Assembly (NCBI GenBank): GCA_963790415.1
Contig: CAWBOK010000001.1
Coordinates: 1-64,000, forward strand
From: JAJZQZ01 sp963790415
GTDB taxonomy: Bacteria > Actinomycetota > Thermoleophilia > RBG-16-64-13
DNA: 64,000 nucleotides
Direction of reading: 5' to 3'
The translations under genes were made by a program, and so were the position numbers. Under the pieces are notes generated by a model. The model was not told the origin of the DNA and did no database searches. It was given only the letters and a program-made list of their open reading frames with translations. Each line of letters begins with the position of its first letter. The first letter of the stretch is position 1. Positions 9,890 through 17,203 of the stretch are shown in pieces.

Positions 9890-11026
9890 GTGCAGCTCGC
9901 CCTCGTATTGTGGCACGGACACGTGGGTGGCGCCGAGACCTTCACGGCGGCTCTCGCCGCCCGCCTCCGCGACCAAGGGGTCGACGCGCGGGTCGTGTTC
10001 GCCGGCCATCCCGGATTCCTCGCGCAGCGTCTCGACGCGGATGGCGTGCCCTTCTCGGCCCTGGACCTGGATCGGGGGTATGAGGTCATGCTGCATCCCC
10101 GCACGTTCGCGCGCCAGGTCGCGGAGAATGGAGCCGACGGCGCGATCCTGGTCTCGGGTGGCTATATGGCTGCCGGCCTCCGCCTGGGGGGATATCGAGC
10201 GGAACTGGTGGCCGTCGAGCACGGCTCTCTCCTGCACGAAGCACTGATGCCGCTTGGTCTCCGCTTGGTGCGAAAGATCGACCGCGCCTCGGGAACACCC
10301 GCCCTGGACGTGCTCGTGGCCCCCACGGAACACGTCCGCGAGCGCTGCCTCCGTCATTCCCATCCGTCACGGGTGGTCGCCATCCACCACGGTGTCGACC
10401 TCGATCGCTATTCGCCCGGGTCGCCGGCCCGGCCGGTCGATGACCCGAGTTGCGTCATCGGCGCCGCGGGCCGTCTCATTCGGGGAAAGGGGTTCCTCGA
10501 ACTCCTCCGGGCCCTCGCTGTGCTGCCCTCGGATCGGGTCAGACTGCGTATCGCGGGCGAAGGCCCCCTCCGAACGACGATCGAAGCCGAGGCGACGGCG
10601 ATCGGCGACAGAGTGGAGATGACCGGCCTGGTCCCCGACATGCCCGCCTTCTGGCGTACCACTGATCTGGCCGTCGTACCGTCATCGACGCTCGAAGAGT
10701 CGTTCGGCATGGTCGCCGTGGAGGCGATGGCCTGCGGCCTGCCGGTCGTGGCCGCCCGCAGCGGCGGGCTCGCCGAGGTCGTGACAGAGGGCGAGACCGG
10801 ACTCCTTTTCACTCCGGGCGACTACGCAGACCTTGCGCGCTGCCTGCGCGCGTACGTGGAAGACCCCGACATGCGCCGTGATCACGGGCGGCGCGCCCGA
10901 ACCCGCGCCGAACGCCTCTTCGACCTCGAGCGCTGCGCGGCCGCGTACCGGGGTCTCTTCCGCGGGAGTGCAGGCTACTCGGGGAGCAGCTCCCTCGAGG
11001 GGCGAGGCGAAGCGGGCGGTATCTGA
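9890..11026 (+). CDS. Family 4 (GT-B) glycosyltransferase
   Basis: The 378-residue protein has a GT-B layout: an N-terminal acceptor domain with HGHVGGAETFTAALAARL, the linker IHHGVDLDRYSPG, and a C-terminal nucleotide-sugar domain with AAGRLIRGKGF, LRIAGEGPL and the retaining-enzyme E-x7-E motif in EESFGMVAVEAMACGLPVV. The start is the GTG at 9890, 1 nt after the preceding stop; no ATG fits. The last 25 residues are Ser/Gly-rich and may be altered by an indel, since the convergent SLH-type gene overlaps here. It acts in the cytoplasm on lipid-linked glycan intermediates. Confidence 0.9.
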   Translation: MQLALVLWHGHVGGAETFTAALAARLRDQGVDARVVFAGHPGFLAQRLDADGVPFSALDLDRGYEVMLHPRTFARQVAENGADGAILVSGGYMAAGLRLGGYRAELVAVEHGSLLHEALMPLGLRLVRKIDRASGTPALDVLVAPTEHVRERCLRHSHPSRVVAIHHGVDLDRYSPGSPARPVDDPSCVIGAAGRLIRGKGFLELLRALAVLPSDRVRLRIAGEGPLRTTIEAEATAIGDRVEMTGLVPDMPAFWRTTDLAVVPSSTLEESFGMVAVEAMACGLPVVAARSGGLAEVVTEGETGLLFTPGDYADLARCLRAYVEDPDMRRDHGRRARTRAERLFDLERCAAAYRGLFRGSAGYSGSSSLEGRGEAGGI

Positions 11027-11656
11027 GAGCCGTACCCACGGGCAGACGTCGGTCTCCCCCGCTCGCCCCGAAGGTGTCGAAGTCGACCCGCTCCTGCACC
11101 TCACTGTACGTGCCGTAGCACGTGATGCTGGTGTAAGCCGGCGCGGACGCCGTCACGTCCACCGGGGTCCCGATGGAGAGGCCACCTAGCGGAACCGTGT
11201 ACGAGCCGTCCACGGTCGATACATCCGAGGCGACCATGACCCCGCCCGACCCCGTCAGCTCCACGCGCACGGTCGCCCCGACCACAACACTGCCGTCCTT
11301 TGCCTTCACCCACCCATATACCGTGTGCGCCGGTCCCGGCGGGATGGTCGTGGTGGGTCGACGACGAAGTGGTGGTCGACGAGCTGGTCGTCGTCGTGGA
11401 AGTCCCGGGGCTCTCGCTGGTCGTGGTGGTTGTCGGCGGTATCTCCGTGGCCCCGCGAGATCGAGGCAAGGTCGGTCTGACTGATGCCGTATTGTACCGG
11501 TGTGCCCGCCGAGACATCCGACCAACCCGCCAGCGCGAGACCATACAACCCCGCAACGATGACCACCGCCAGAAAGAGCGTGCACGTCACCCGCCGGGCC
11601 GACGCGCCGTGCCCTGCCTTGATCCCCGCGCCCTGCACCTGTCGTCCGGGAACCAT
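10975..11656 (-). CDS. Secreted protein: partial SLH segment, Thr-rich linker, carboxypeptidase-regulatory-like domain (frameshifted)
   Basis: From ATG 11656 a hydrophobic signal segment is followed by AGWSDVSAGTPVQYGIS, the beginning of an SLH repeat. The frame then changes (near 11500 and again near 11380) into a Thr/Ser-rich linker and an Ig-like segment (HTVYGWVKAKDGSVVVGA, YTVPLGG) of the carboxypeptidase-regulatory type. The architecture copies the protein at 21933-23188, but only the first half of SLH repeat 1 is kept. The 3' end is uncertain: after VDFDTFGASGG the frame runs antisense into the GT4 gene, and another frame gives a stop at 10975. It is probably a surface protein that can no longer bind cell-wall polymer through SLH repeats. 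Confidence 0.6.
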
Positions 11657-11775
11657 GTCGCACCTCCTCGGAAACGCCACCCTTCCTCTGTCCCCTCGAT
11701 ATCGGATCCGTCCGTTCCAGTCCGCACACCTACGGGCAAACACCATCGAGAGTCAATACATGAGACGATGAACAC

Positions 11776-12825
11776 ATGAGAAGCCTCGAGGCGATGAACC
11801 CCGGTCCCGTATGGATAGACCTGGCCAACTCACCACACGTGTTGCTGTTCCAGCCGATACTTGCGGAACTCGAACGACGCGGCGTTCCCGCCCTGGTGAC
11901 GGCGCGCGACTTCGCCCAGACGATCCAGCTCTGCCGAGTGCTGGGTGTCTCCGCCACGATCGTCGGCGGGCACGACGGCGGCGCGGTCCTGAGCAAAGCC
12001 CGTGGTCTCGCCACCCGCGTGCACGCCCTTCGCCGGTTCGCGCAACGCGAACGACCCTCCGTCGCCGTGAGTCACAACTCCTACGCGCAGGCGGTCGCCG
12101 GCCGCTCGCTCGGCATCCCGGTGCTGACGGCCATGGATTACGAGCACCAACCCGCCAACCACCTGGCCTTCCGCTGCGCGACCCTCGTGGCGGTGCCCGA
12201 GACGTTCCCCCGCGAACAACTGCACCGTCAAGGAGCGCGGCCCGGCAAGACGTGGCGCTACCCGGGGCTGAAGGAAGAGATCGCCCTGGCAGGGTTCGAG
12301 GCCGACCCGGACTATCTCCAAAGCCACGGCATCGACGCCACCAAGGTGGTGGTGGTCGTCCGCCCGCCCGCCGACACCGCCCTCTACCATCGCTTCGAGA
12401 ACCCGCTCTTCGCCGAGCTCCTCCGGCGGCTGCAAGGCGACGCCGACCTGGCGGTGGTGACACTACCCCGCACGCCCGAGCAAACGCTGTCTTTGACCGA
12501 GGCGGGCTTCGGGGACCTCCTCTGGGCAGGCGAAACGCTCGACGGCCGTCAACTCATAGCCGGAGCCGACGCCGTCATCAGCGCGGGCGGCAGCATGAAC
12601 CGCGAGGCCGCCGTGCTGGGAACCCCGGCGTACTCAGTCTTCGCGGGCGCGATGGCCGCGGTGGACCGATACCTGGTCACGGAGGGCAGGCTGCATATGC
12701 TCGATTCCAGCAACGACATCTCCGCGCTTGCACTGCGCAAAAAGCCCTCCCTACCCGCGCGCCGATTCGATGACGCCTTGTTGCGGCGGTTCGTGGACAA
12801 GGTTCTGGAGGTGGCGCACCGATGA
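11776..12825 (+). CDS. DUF354 family protein, glycosyltransferase-like
   Basis: The protein matches the DUF354 (PF04007) pattern: an N-terminal WIDLANSPHVLLFQP, SHNSYAQAVAGRSLGIP, TAMDYEHQPANHLAF, the YPGLKEEIAL segment and the C-terminal AGGSMNREAAVLGTPAYS, which resembles a GT-B nucleotide-sugar site. The family is common next to UDP-GlcNAc 2-epimerases and is thought to act on sugar nucleotides or glycans. The start may be 11776 or ATG 11794. It overlaps the epimerase gene by 4 nt (ATGA), so the two are translationally coupled. The exact reaction is unknown. Confidence 0.85.
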   Translation: MRSLEAMNPGPVWIDLANSPHVLLFQPILAELERRGVPALVTARDFAQTIQLCRVLGVSATIVGGHDGGAVLSKARGLATRVHALRRFAQRERPSVAVSHNSYAQAVAGRSLGIPVLTAMDYEHQPANHLAFRCATLVAVPETFPREQLHRQGARPGKTWRYPGLKEEIALAGFEADPDYLQSHGIDATKVVVVVRPPADTALYHRFENPLFAELLRRLQGDADLAVVTLPRTPEQTLSLTEAGFGDLLWAGETLDGRQLIAGADAVISAGGSMNREAAVLGTPAYSVFAGAMAAVDRYLVTEGRLHMLDSSNDISALALRKKPSLPARRFDDALLRRFVDKVLEVAHR

Positions 12826-13973
12826 GCCGGGTGACTAGTGTGAAACTACTGCACGTCGCCGGGGCACGCCCCAATTTCATGAAGGTCGCGCCGATCATGG
12901 CCGCGGTCGACCGCCGGACCGATCCTCGCGTATGTTTCAGCCAGGTGCTGGTCCACACAGGCCAACACTACGACGATGCCATGAGCGCGGTCTTCTTCCG
13001 CGACCTGGACCTGCCCGCACCCCACCACCACCTGGGCGTCGGTTGCGGCAGCCACGCTCAGCAGACGGCGGAGGTGTTGCTGCGCCTTGAGCCGGTGCTG
13101 GTCGAGGAGAGACCTGACCTGCTCGTGGCCGTGGGCGACGTCAACTCTACTCTCGCCGCGGCCCTGTGTGCGGCGAAGCTGCACATTCCCGTTGCCCACG
13201 TGGAGGCCGGCCTCCGCAGTGGCGACCGCAGCATGCCCGAGGAACTCAACCGCCTGCTCACTGACCAACTCGCCGACCTGCTCTTGACGACGTCCCAAGA
13301 TGCGGACGAGAACCTGATCCGCGAAGGCATCGAGCCGCGCCGGATCCACCTGGTGGGAAACACGATGATCGACACGCTCGAGAGGCTGCGCGGGCGGACA
13401 GACAGTGCCGGCGTGCTGCGGAGGTTGGGACTTTCGGAGCGGGGATTCGCGGGACACGGCTTTGCGCTGTTGACGATGCACCGCCCAACCAATGTCGACG
13501 GCGGGCGGCGACTCGCGCGGCTGGCCACACTGCTGGCTCAGGTGGCGCAGCGGCTACCGGTGGTCTTCCCCCTACACGCCCGGACCCGCTCCCAGCTGAC
13601 CGACGCCGGGTTGATCGAGGACCTCGGGTCGACACCCGGCCTGACGCTCACCGAGCCCCTCGGCTACCTCGAGTTTCTCGCCCTGATGAGCGCCGCCCGG
13701 CTGGTGCTGACCGACTCCGGCGGCATCCAGGAGGAGACCACGGTTCTCGGGGTGCCGTGCCTCACGCTGCGCACGACGACCGAGCGGCCTTTGACTATCA
13801 CCGAGGGCACCAACCGGTTGGTGGATCCGCGCGACGAAGCCGCCGTGCTGGCGGCGGTCGACGAGACACTCGCCCTGCCGATGCCCTCCGCGGGTCGCCG
13901 ACCCTATTTGTGGGATGGCCATGCGGCCGAACGAATCGCGGACGTGATCGCAGGGTGGGCGCTGGGAGAGTAG
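12822..13973 (+). CDS. wecB: UDP-N-acetylglucosamine 2-epimerase, non-hydrolysing
   Basis: The 383-residue protein shows the family landmarks GARPNFMKVAPI, HTGQHYDDAMS, VVAVGDVNST-type region (LLVAVGDVNSTLAA), HVEAGLRSGDRSMPEELNR, LTMHRPTNVD and DSGGIQEETTVLGVPCLTLR. The family interconverts UDP-GlcNAc and UDP-ManNAc by anti elimination and re-addition of UDP. Together with the Gfo/Idh, DegT and LbetaH genes it could instead act on UDP-diacetamido-glucuronic acid, as WbpI does; sequence alone does not separate the two. It starts inside the stop of the DUF354 gene and ends at a hairpin. Confidence 0.93.
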   Translation: MSRVTSVKLLHVAGARPNFMKVAPIMAAVDRRTDPRVCFSQVLVHTGQHYDDAMSAVFFRDLDLPAPHHHLGVGCGSHAQQTAEVLLRLEPVLVEERPDLLVAVGDVNSTLAAALCAAKLHIPVAHVEAGLRSGDRSMPEELNRLLTDQLADLLLTTSQDADENLIREGIEPRRIHLVGNTMIDTLERLRGRTDSAGVLRRLGLSERGFAGHGFALLTMHRPTNVDGGRRLARLATLLAQVAQRLPVVFPLHARTRSQLTDAGLIEDLGSTPGLTLTEPLGYLEFLALMSAARLVLTDSGGIQEETTVLGVPCLTLRTTTERPLTITEGTNRLVDPRDEAAVLAAVDETLALPMPSAGRRPYLWDGHAAERIADVIAGWALGE

Positions 13974-13974
13974 C

Positions 13975-14002
13975 GGGCCGCGTTCAACCGACGCGTCGGC
14001 CC
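13975..14002. terminator. Hairpin at the convergent end of the epimerase and deacetylase genes
   Basis: GGGCCG (13975-13980) pairs with CGGCCC (13997-14002), extended inside by CGT/ACG. It sits directly after the epimerase stop and 40 nt from the stop of the convergent deacetylase gene. There is no T-tract, so a bidirectional terminator role is inferred. Confidence 0.45.
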
Positions 14003-14042
14003 ACGAGTCGTGCGTCTTGGGCAGGTCCGCACCACGCCACCC

Positions 14043-14927
14043 TTAACCACGCAGCTTCGCGTAGCCTTTCGACAGAACGCGGTTGGTTTCCACATAGTTG
14101 TCGCGGGCTTCAGAAAGATGCCGCCTAAGGCACACCTTGGCTTTGGACCACGACTGTTCCGCATATGGAACCCGATTCTCTGCGGGTTCGACAAGCGCCT
14201 CTTGTCTGGGCACATAGTGCTCTGCAATCTCAAGAAGGGACGTCCACCTCACGGTCCCAAGACCATTCAGCCAATCGACCACATCAGTCACTGCCCCGTA
14301 GCCATCACGAAAGGCGCCATGGTGCTCAACGAGCACAAGGGGACGCCCCTTCGACAGGTCCTCCTCCAACTTCCCCCTCTCCTTCGAGTATCTTCGTGAG
14401 AACAGGGGCAAGCCAGAATACATCAAGGTGGCAGGGCGCGCGTATTCAATGGCCGCCGGCTCTTCTCTGTCTACGGCGCGAATATTGGAATTGAACGCCG
14501 CAACATATCCTTGATCTCTGAGCACCTGCATTGCCACAGAAGAAAACCGCCCCTGCGGGAACACCATGACAGGATCGAATGGAATACCAGTAAGTCGCTT
14601 GTGCTCCTCCATGCACCATAATGCATTATGCGCGAGAGCCGACAAGCCTTGATAGTCCGTTCCTCCAAATTCATTACCCGTATGGTTACACCCGTGAACA
14701 CATAGAGCAAAGTACTCGCAGTTGTCCGCTATAAGCTTCGCCGTCCTCTTTTCACTCCGCTTGTAGTTCCACGGTATAAAGGCTATTTCGGCAAAGAAGT
14801 CATGTACTTTCATAGCCTCCAGTAGCCGTTCATAGTCTAAGCATCCATAACTTCTTCTTATCAATGGGTCATCTATTATGAGGCAAGCCAGTGTGTTTCC
14901 ACTAGTATCATCTACTGCTAATTTCAT
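14043..14927 (-). CDS. Polysaccharide deacetylase-like (NodB-fold) protein, AT-rich
   Basis: The 294-residue protein has the loose form of the NodB deacetylase fold often found in surface-glycan clusters: CLIIDDPLIRR near the N-terminus (paired metal-binding Asp), CVHGCNHTGNEF (a possible H-x3-H type metal site) and VMVFPQGRFSS, followed by LVEHHGAF. Sampled 60-nt stretches of the gene are about 42-52% GC, against about 65% around it, so recent acquisition is likely. The start ATG overlaps the stop of the upstream acetyltransferase (ATGA). It may deacetylate an N-acetyl sugar in the polymer; the assignment rests on weak motifs. Confidence 0.62.
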   Translation of the reverse strand: MKLAVDDTSGNTLACLIIDDPLIRRSYGCLDYERLLEAMKVHDFFAEIAFIPWNYKRSEKRTAKLIADNCEYFALCVHGCNHTGNEFGGTDYQGLSALAHNALWCMEEHKRLTGIPFDPVMVFPQGRFSSVAMQVLRDQGYVAAFNSNIRAVDREEPAAIEYARPATLMYSGLPLFSRRYSKERGKLEEDLSKGRPLVLVEHHGAFRDGYGAVTDVVDWLNGLGTVRWTSLLEIAEHYVPRQEALVEPAENRVPYAEQSWSKAKVCLRRHLSEARDNYVETNRVLSKGYAKLRG

Positions 14928-15406
14928 AGTGGCTTTAGTCCACGTTTATAATCCTCATAGCTCGTAGTCATTGTCATAGGAATAGTCCCACGCGCAATGT
15001 TCTTTGCGGGAGAGCCTCCAACAAACATAAATGGCGCAATTGATTTCGTAACGACCGAGGAAGCCGCTACCACGGCTCCTTCGCCGATTGTCAATTCCAT
15101 ATCTGGAGATGCCGCAATTACACAGTTTGGACCTATCCATACGTTTGATTCTATTATTATACGACCCGTGCCACGAAAGTGACACATTACTATTGACCGT
15201 AAAGATATTTGCGCTCCGTCGTGTATTGCAACAAGTTCTGGATACTCATTCTCTATGTACACTTGATCACCGATAAAGATGTTTCCATATATCCTCACAC
15301 CTCTCATCTTGTGAAGAAACGGCCGTAGAGTAGTACCGCCGGGCGCAAACTGGGCGATGAGATGGAGGCAACGGTTCAGAATTCTACGGAGAATTGACTT
15401 GTGCAT
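14924..15406 (-). CDS. Left-handed beta-helix O-acetyltransferase (CysE/LacA/NodL type)
   Basis: From ATG 15406 (GAGGAA about 9 nt upstream) the 160-residue protein carries hexapeptide repeats (IYGNIFIGDQVYIEN, IIIESNVWIGPNCVIAA, LTIGEGAVVAASSVVT) and the C-terminal FVGGSPAKNIA signature of LacA/NodL-type acetyltransferases. Sampled GC is near 40%, as in the coupled deacetylase gene downstream, so both probably arrived together. It would O-acetylate a sugar residue of the surface glycan using acetyl-CoA. In-frame residues upstream of 15406 are low-quality and not included. About 275 nt between this start and the IS remnant hold no gene I can support. Confidence 0.85.
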   Translation of the reverse strand: MHKSILRRILNRCLHLIAQFAPGGTTLRPFLHKMRGVRIYGNIFIGDQVYIENEYPELVAIHDGAQISLRSIVMCHFRGTGRIIIESNVWIGPNCVIAASPDMELTIGEGAVVAASSVVTKSIAPFMFVGGSPAKNIARGTIPMTMTTSYEDYKRGLKPL

Positions 15407-15682
15407 GTGCTTTGGGTTCCTCAGCAGCAGGTTGTCGGGTCTGGGACAGGATCCTTCGCGCTCGCCTGCGCTCGTCGGCGGCGGCCATCGCCTTTCTCTG
15501 GAAGTGAAGGTTGTCTTTGTCCATTCTACATGCCCTGTTCGCGAAACTGGAATGGGATGCAAAGGCGCAGCACCGCAATCATTGGGGCGGGCAGCGCCAC
15601 CAACTGGATACCCGGACATCGAGTACAATACTGTGCGTGAGGTTCCACACCTTCGTAGTGTAGAGGTTAAGCGCTCCTGCCT

Positions 15683-16001
15683 CACGGGCACGTGGCCGCG
15701 GTGCTCGGGGTGCTGCGCGCCCTTAACCTTGAACGGCTCATCTCCCGGGAGCCCTCGCGGGAGCGGGATCTCGCGGTGGCCCTTATCTGACAGCGGTTCC
15801 TTTCGCCGAGCTCCAAGTCTCCTCCAACCGGCGCTTCTCTCAGACGACGCTCGCCGAGGATCTCTCGCCTGGGCGAGGTCGGGGAGACAGAGCTCCTGGG
15901 GGCCATGGATTGGCTCCTCCTGCGCCAGGAGCGCATCGAGCGGGCGCTGGCGAGGCGACACCTTGGAGTTGGAGTTGACCCGCTTCCGCGGACAGTCTAG
16001 C
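15683..16001 (+). pseudogene. IS1634/IS4-type transposase remnant
   Basis: The frame from 15683 reads HGHVAAVLGVLRALNLERL, then REPSRERDLAVALI, then an in-frame TGA, then FLSPSSKS. Another frame continues with ETELLGAMDWLLLRQERIE and RALARRHLG before a stop. These blocks match the middle region of IS1634-family transposases (the AMDWLL-RQ-RIE-AL-RRHL stretch). Both ends, the DDE core and the terminal repeats are missing, so it is a dead fragment. Confidence 0.7.
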
Positions 16002-16008
16002 GCTTTCC

Positions 16009-16242
16009 TTAAGAAGCCAGAGCCATGTGCCTCCTTTCGTATTCCACCGGAGAGAGGTAGTCAATACCTGAGTGCAGACGATGGGGGTTGTACCAGCCCT
16101 CGATGAACTGGAAGATGTGCATCTTGGCCTCGGCGTGCGTCTTGAACCGACGTCGGTCAAGGAGTTCGCATTCAAGCGTGGCGACGAAGCTCTCGCACAT
16201 GGCGTTGATGCTCCTATATTTGTCAAGTTGCCTCAGCAACAC
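16009..16242 (-). pseudogene. IS3-family transposase (OrfB), 3' fragment
   Basis: The 77-residue reading frame contains NAMCESFVATLECELLDRR, FIEGWYNPHRLHSGIDYLSP and VEYER, the C-terminal part of the rve integrase core of IS3 OrfB proteins, including the catalytic-Glu region. The first eleven residues (MLLRQLDKYRS) do not belong to IS3 and come from the adjoining IS110 end. The 5' three quarters of the gene is gone, so the fragment is inactive. The natural TAA at 16009 is kept. Confidence 0.85.
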
Positions 16243-17200
16243 TCCGGCGTTGCTCTCGGAGGGGCCGCATGAGCGCCCAGATCTCGCGGGCCACGAATCG
16301 CTTGAGGCAGCGAATGATCTCCTTCTTCGTCCGGCCCTCTTGCATGCGTCGGGCGACGTAGGCCTGTGTGGGTTCGTGATGCTGCATCCTTACGATCACC
16401 GTTCGATAGAGGGCGGAGTTAGCTTGGCGGTGTCCTCCGCGGTTGAGGCGGTGCCGGGTCGTCGTGCCTGATGGAGCAGGCAGAGGTGCCACGCCGCAGA
16501 GCTTGGCCCAGGCCGCCTCGCTCCGGATCCGCTCCGGATTGTCGCCTGCCACGATGAGTACCTCCGCAGCCGTGTCGGCACCAATGCCGAAGGCGTCCGT
16601 GAGTTGTGGCGCGACCTGCCGGACCAGCGCCTCGAGGATCTCCGTGTGCTCCTTAATCTCGGCGTTCAGATCGCGCCAACGCCGGGCAAGCGCCCGCAGG
16701 ACATGCTTCGAGGAGGCAAGCGGCGTCTCCAGCTTGCCAGGCCGCAGAGCAAGGCAACGAGCGATGAGGCTCATCTTCGGCAGCCCGTCGAGCTGTTCGC
16801 GAACCTCGTCTGGCGCGGTGACGATGAGCGCCTTCAGCGTGATGGTCGCGGTCGTGCGCGCTTTTACGGCCGTATCCTTGGCCACTTTGATCTCGCGCAA
16901 CATCTCTATGACGCCGTCGGCACTCTTGGGCGTGGCGGTCGCGGTACCGGCCAGAACGGCGCGGGCCGCGTTCTCAGCGTCGAGGAGGTCGCTTTTAACC
17001 CGTAACCGCCGGTCGCGCCGATCCGCCCGTGCCACCTCGATGACCGTGTGTCCGTGACGGCGAACGTGGCTGGTGAGGGCAGCGCCATACGGAAATCGAA
17101 GGTCCCAGCCCGCGCCCGGGCCGACCGGCACCCTAGCCGCCTCACCCGCGGTGGGCTGGAGCACCGGCGCGTTCTTGCCCGCGACATCGACTGTGTCTTC
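16223..17200 (-). mobile_element. IS110-family transposase, N-terminally truncated
   Basis: The frame from GTG 17164 to 16223 encodes a 313-residue IS110/IS116/IS902 protein: PYGAALTSHVRRHGHTVIEV, RVKSDLLDAENAARAVL (part of the DEDD RuvC-like domain) and the C-terminal transposase_20 region with IGADTAAEVLIVAGDNPERI, SGTTTRHRLNRGGHRQAN and NSALYRTVIVRM. The usual first 60 residues with the initial catalytic Asp (GIDVAK-like) are missing. Upstream a short stretch reads EDTVDVAGKNAP and is then cut by a TGA, so part of the 5' end has been deleted. Its left end cuts into the IS3 fragment, and its right end abuts the stop of the M6 protease gene. The element is probably immobile. Confidence 0.85.
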
Positions 17201-17203
17201 AGC

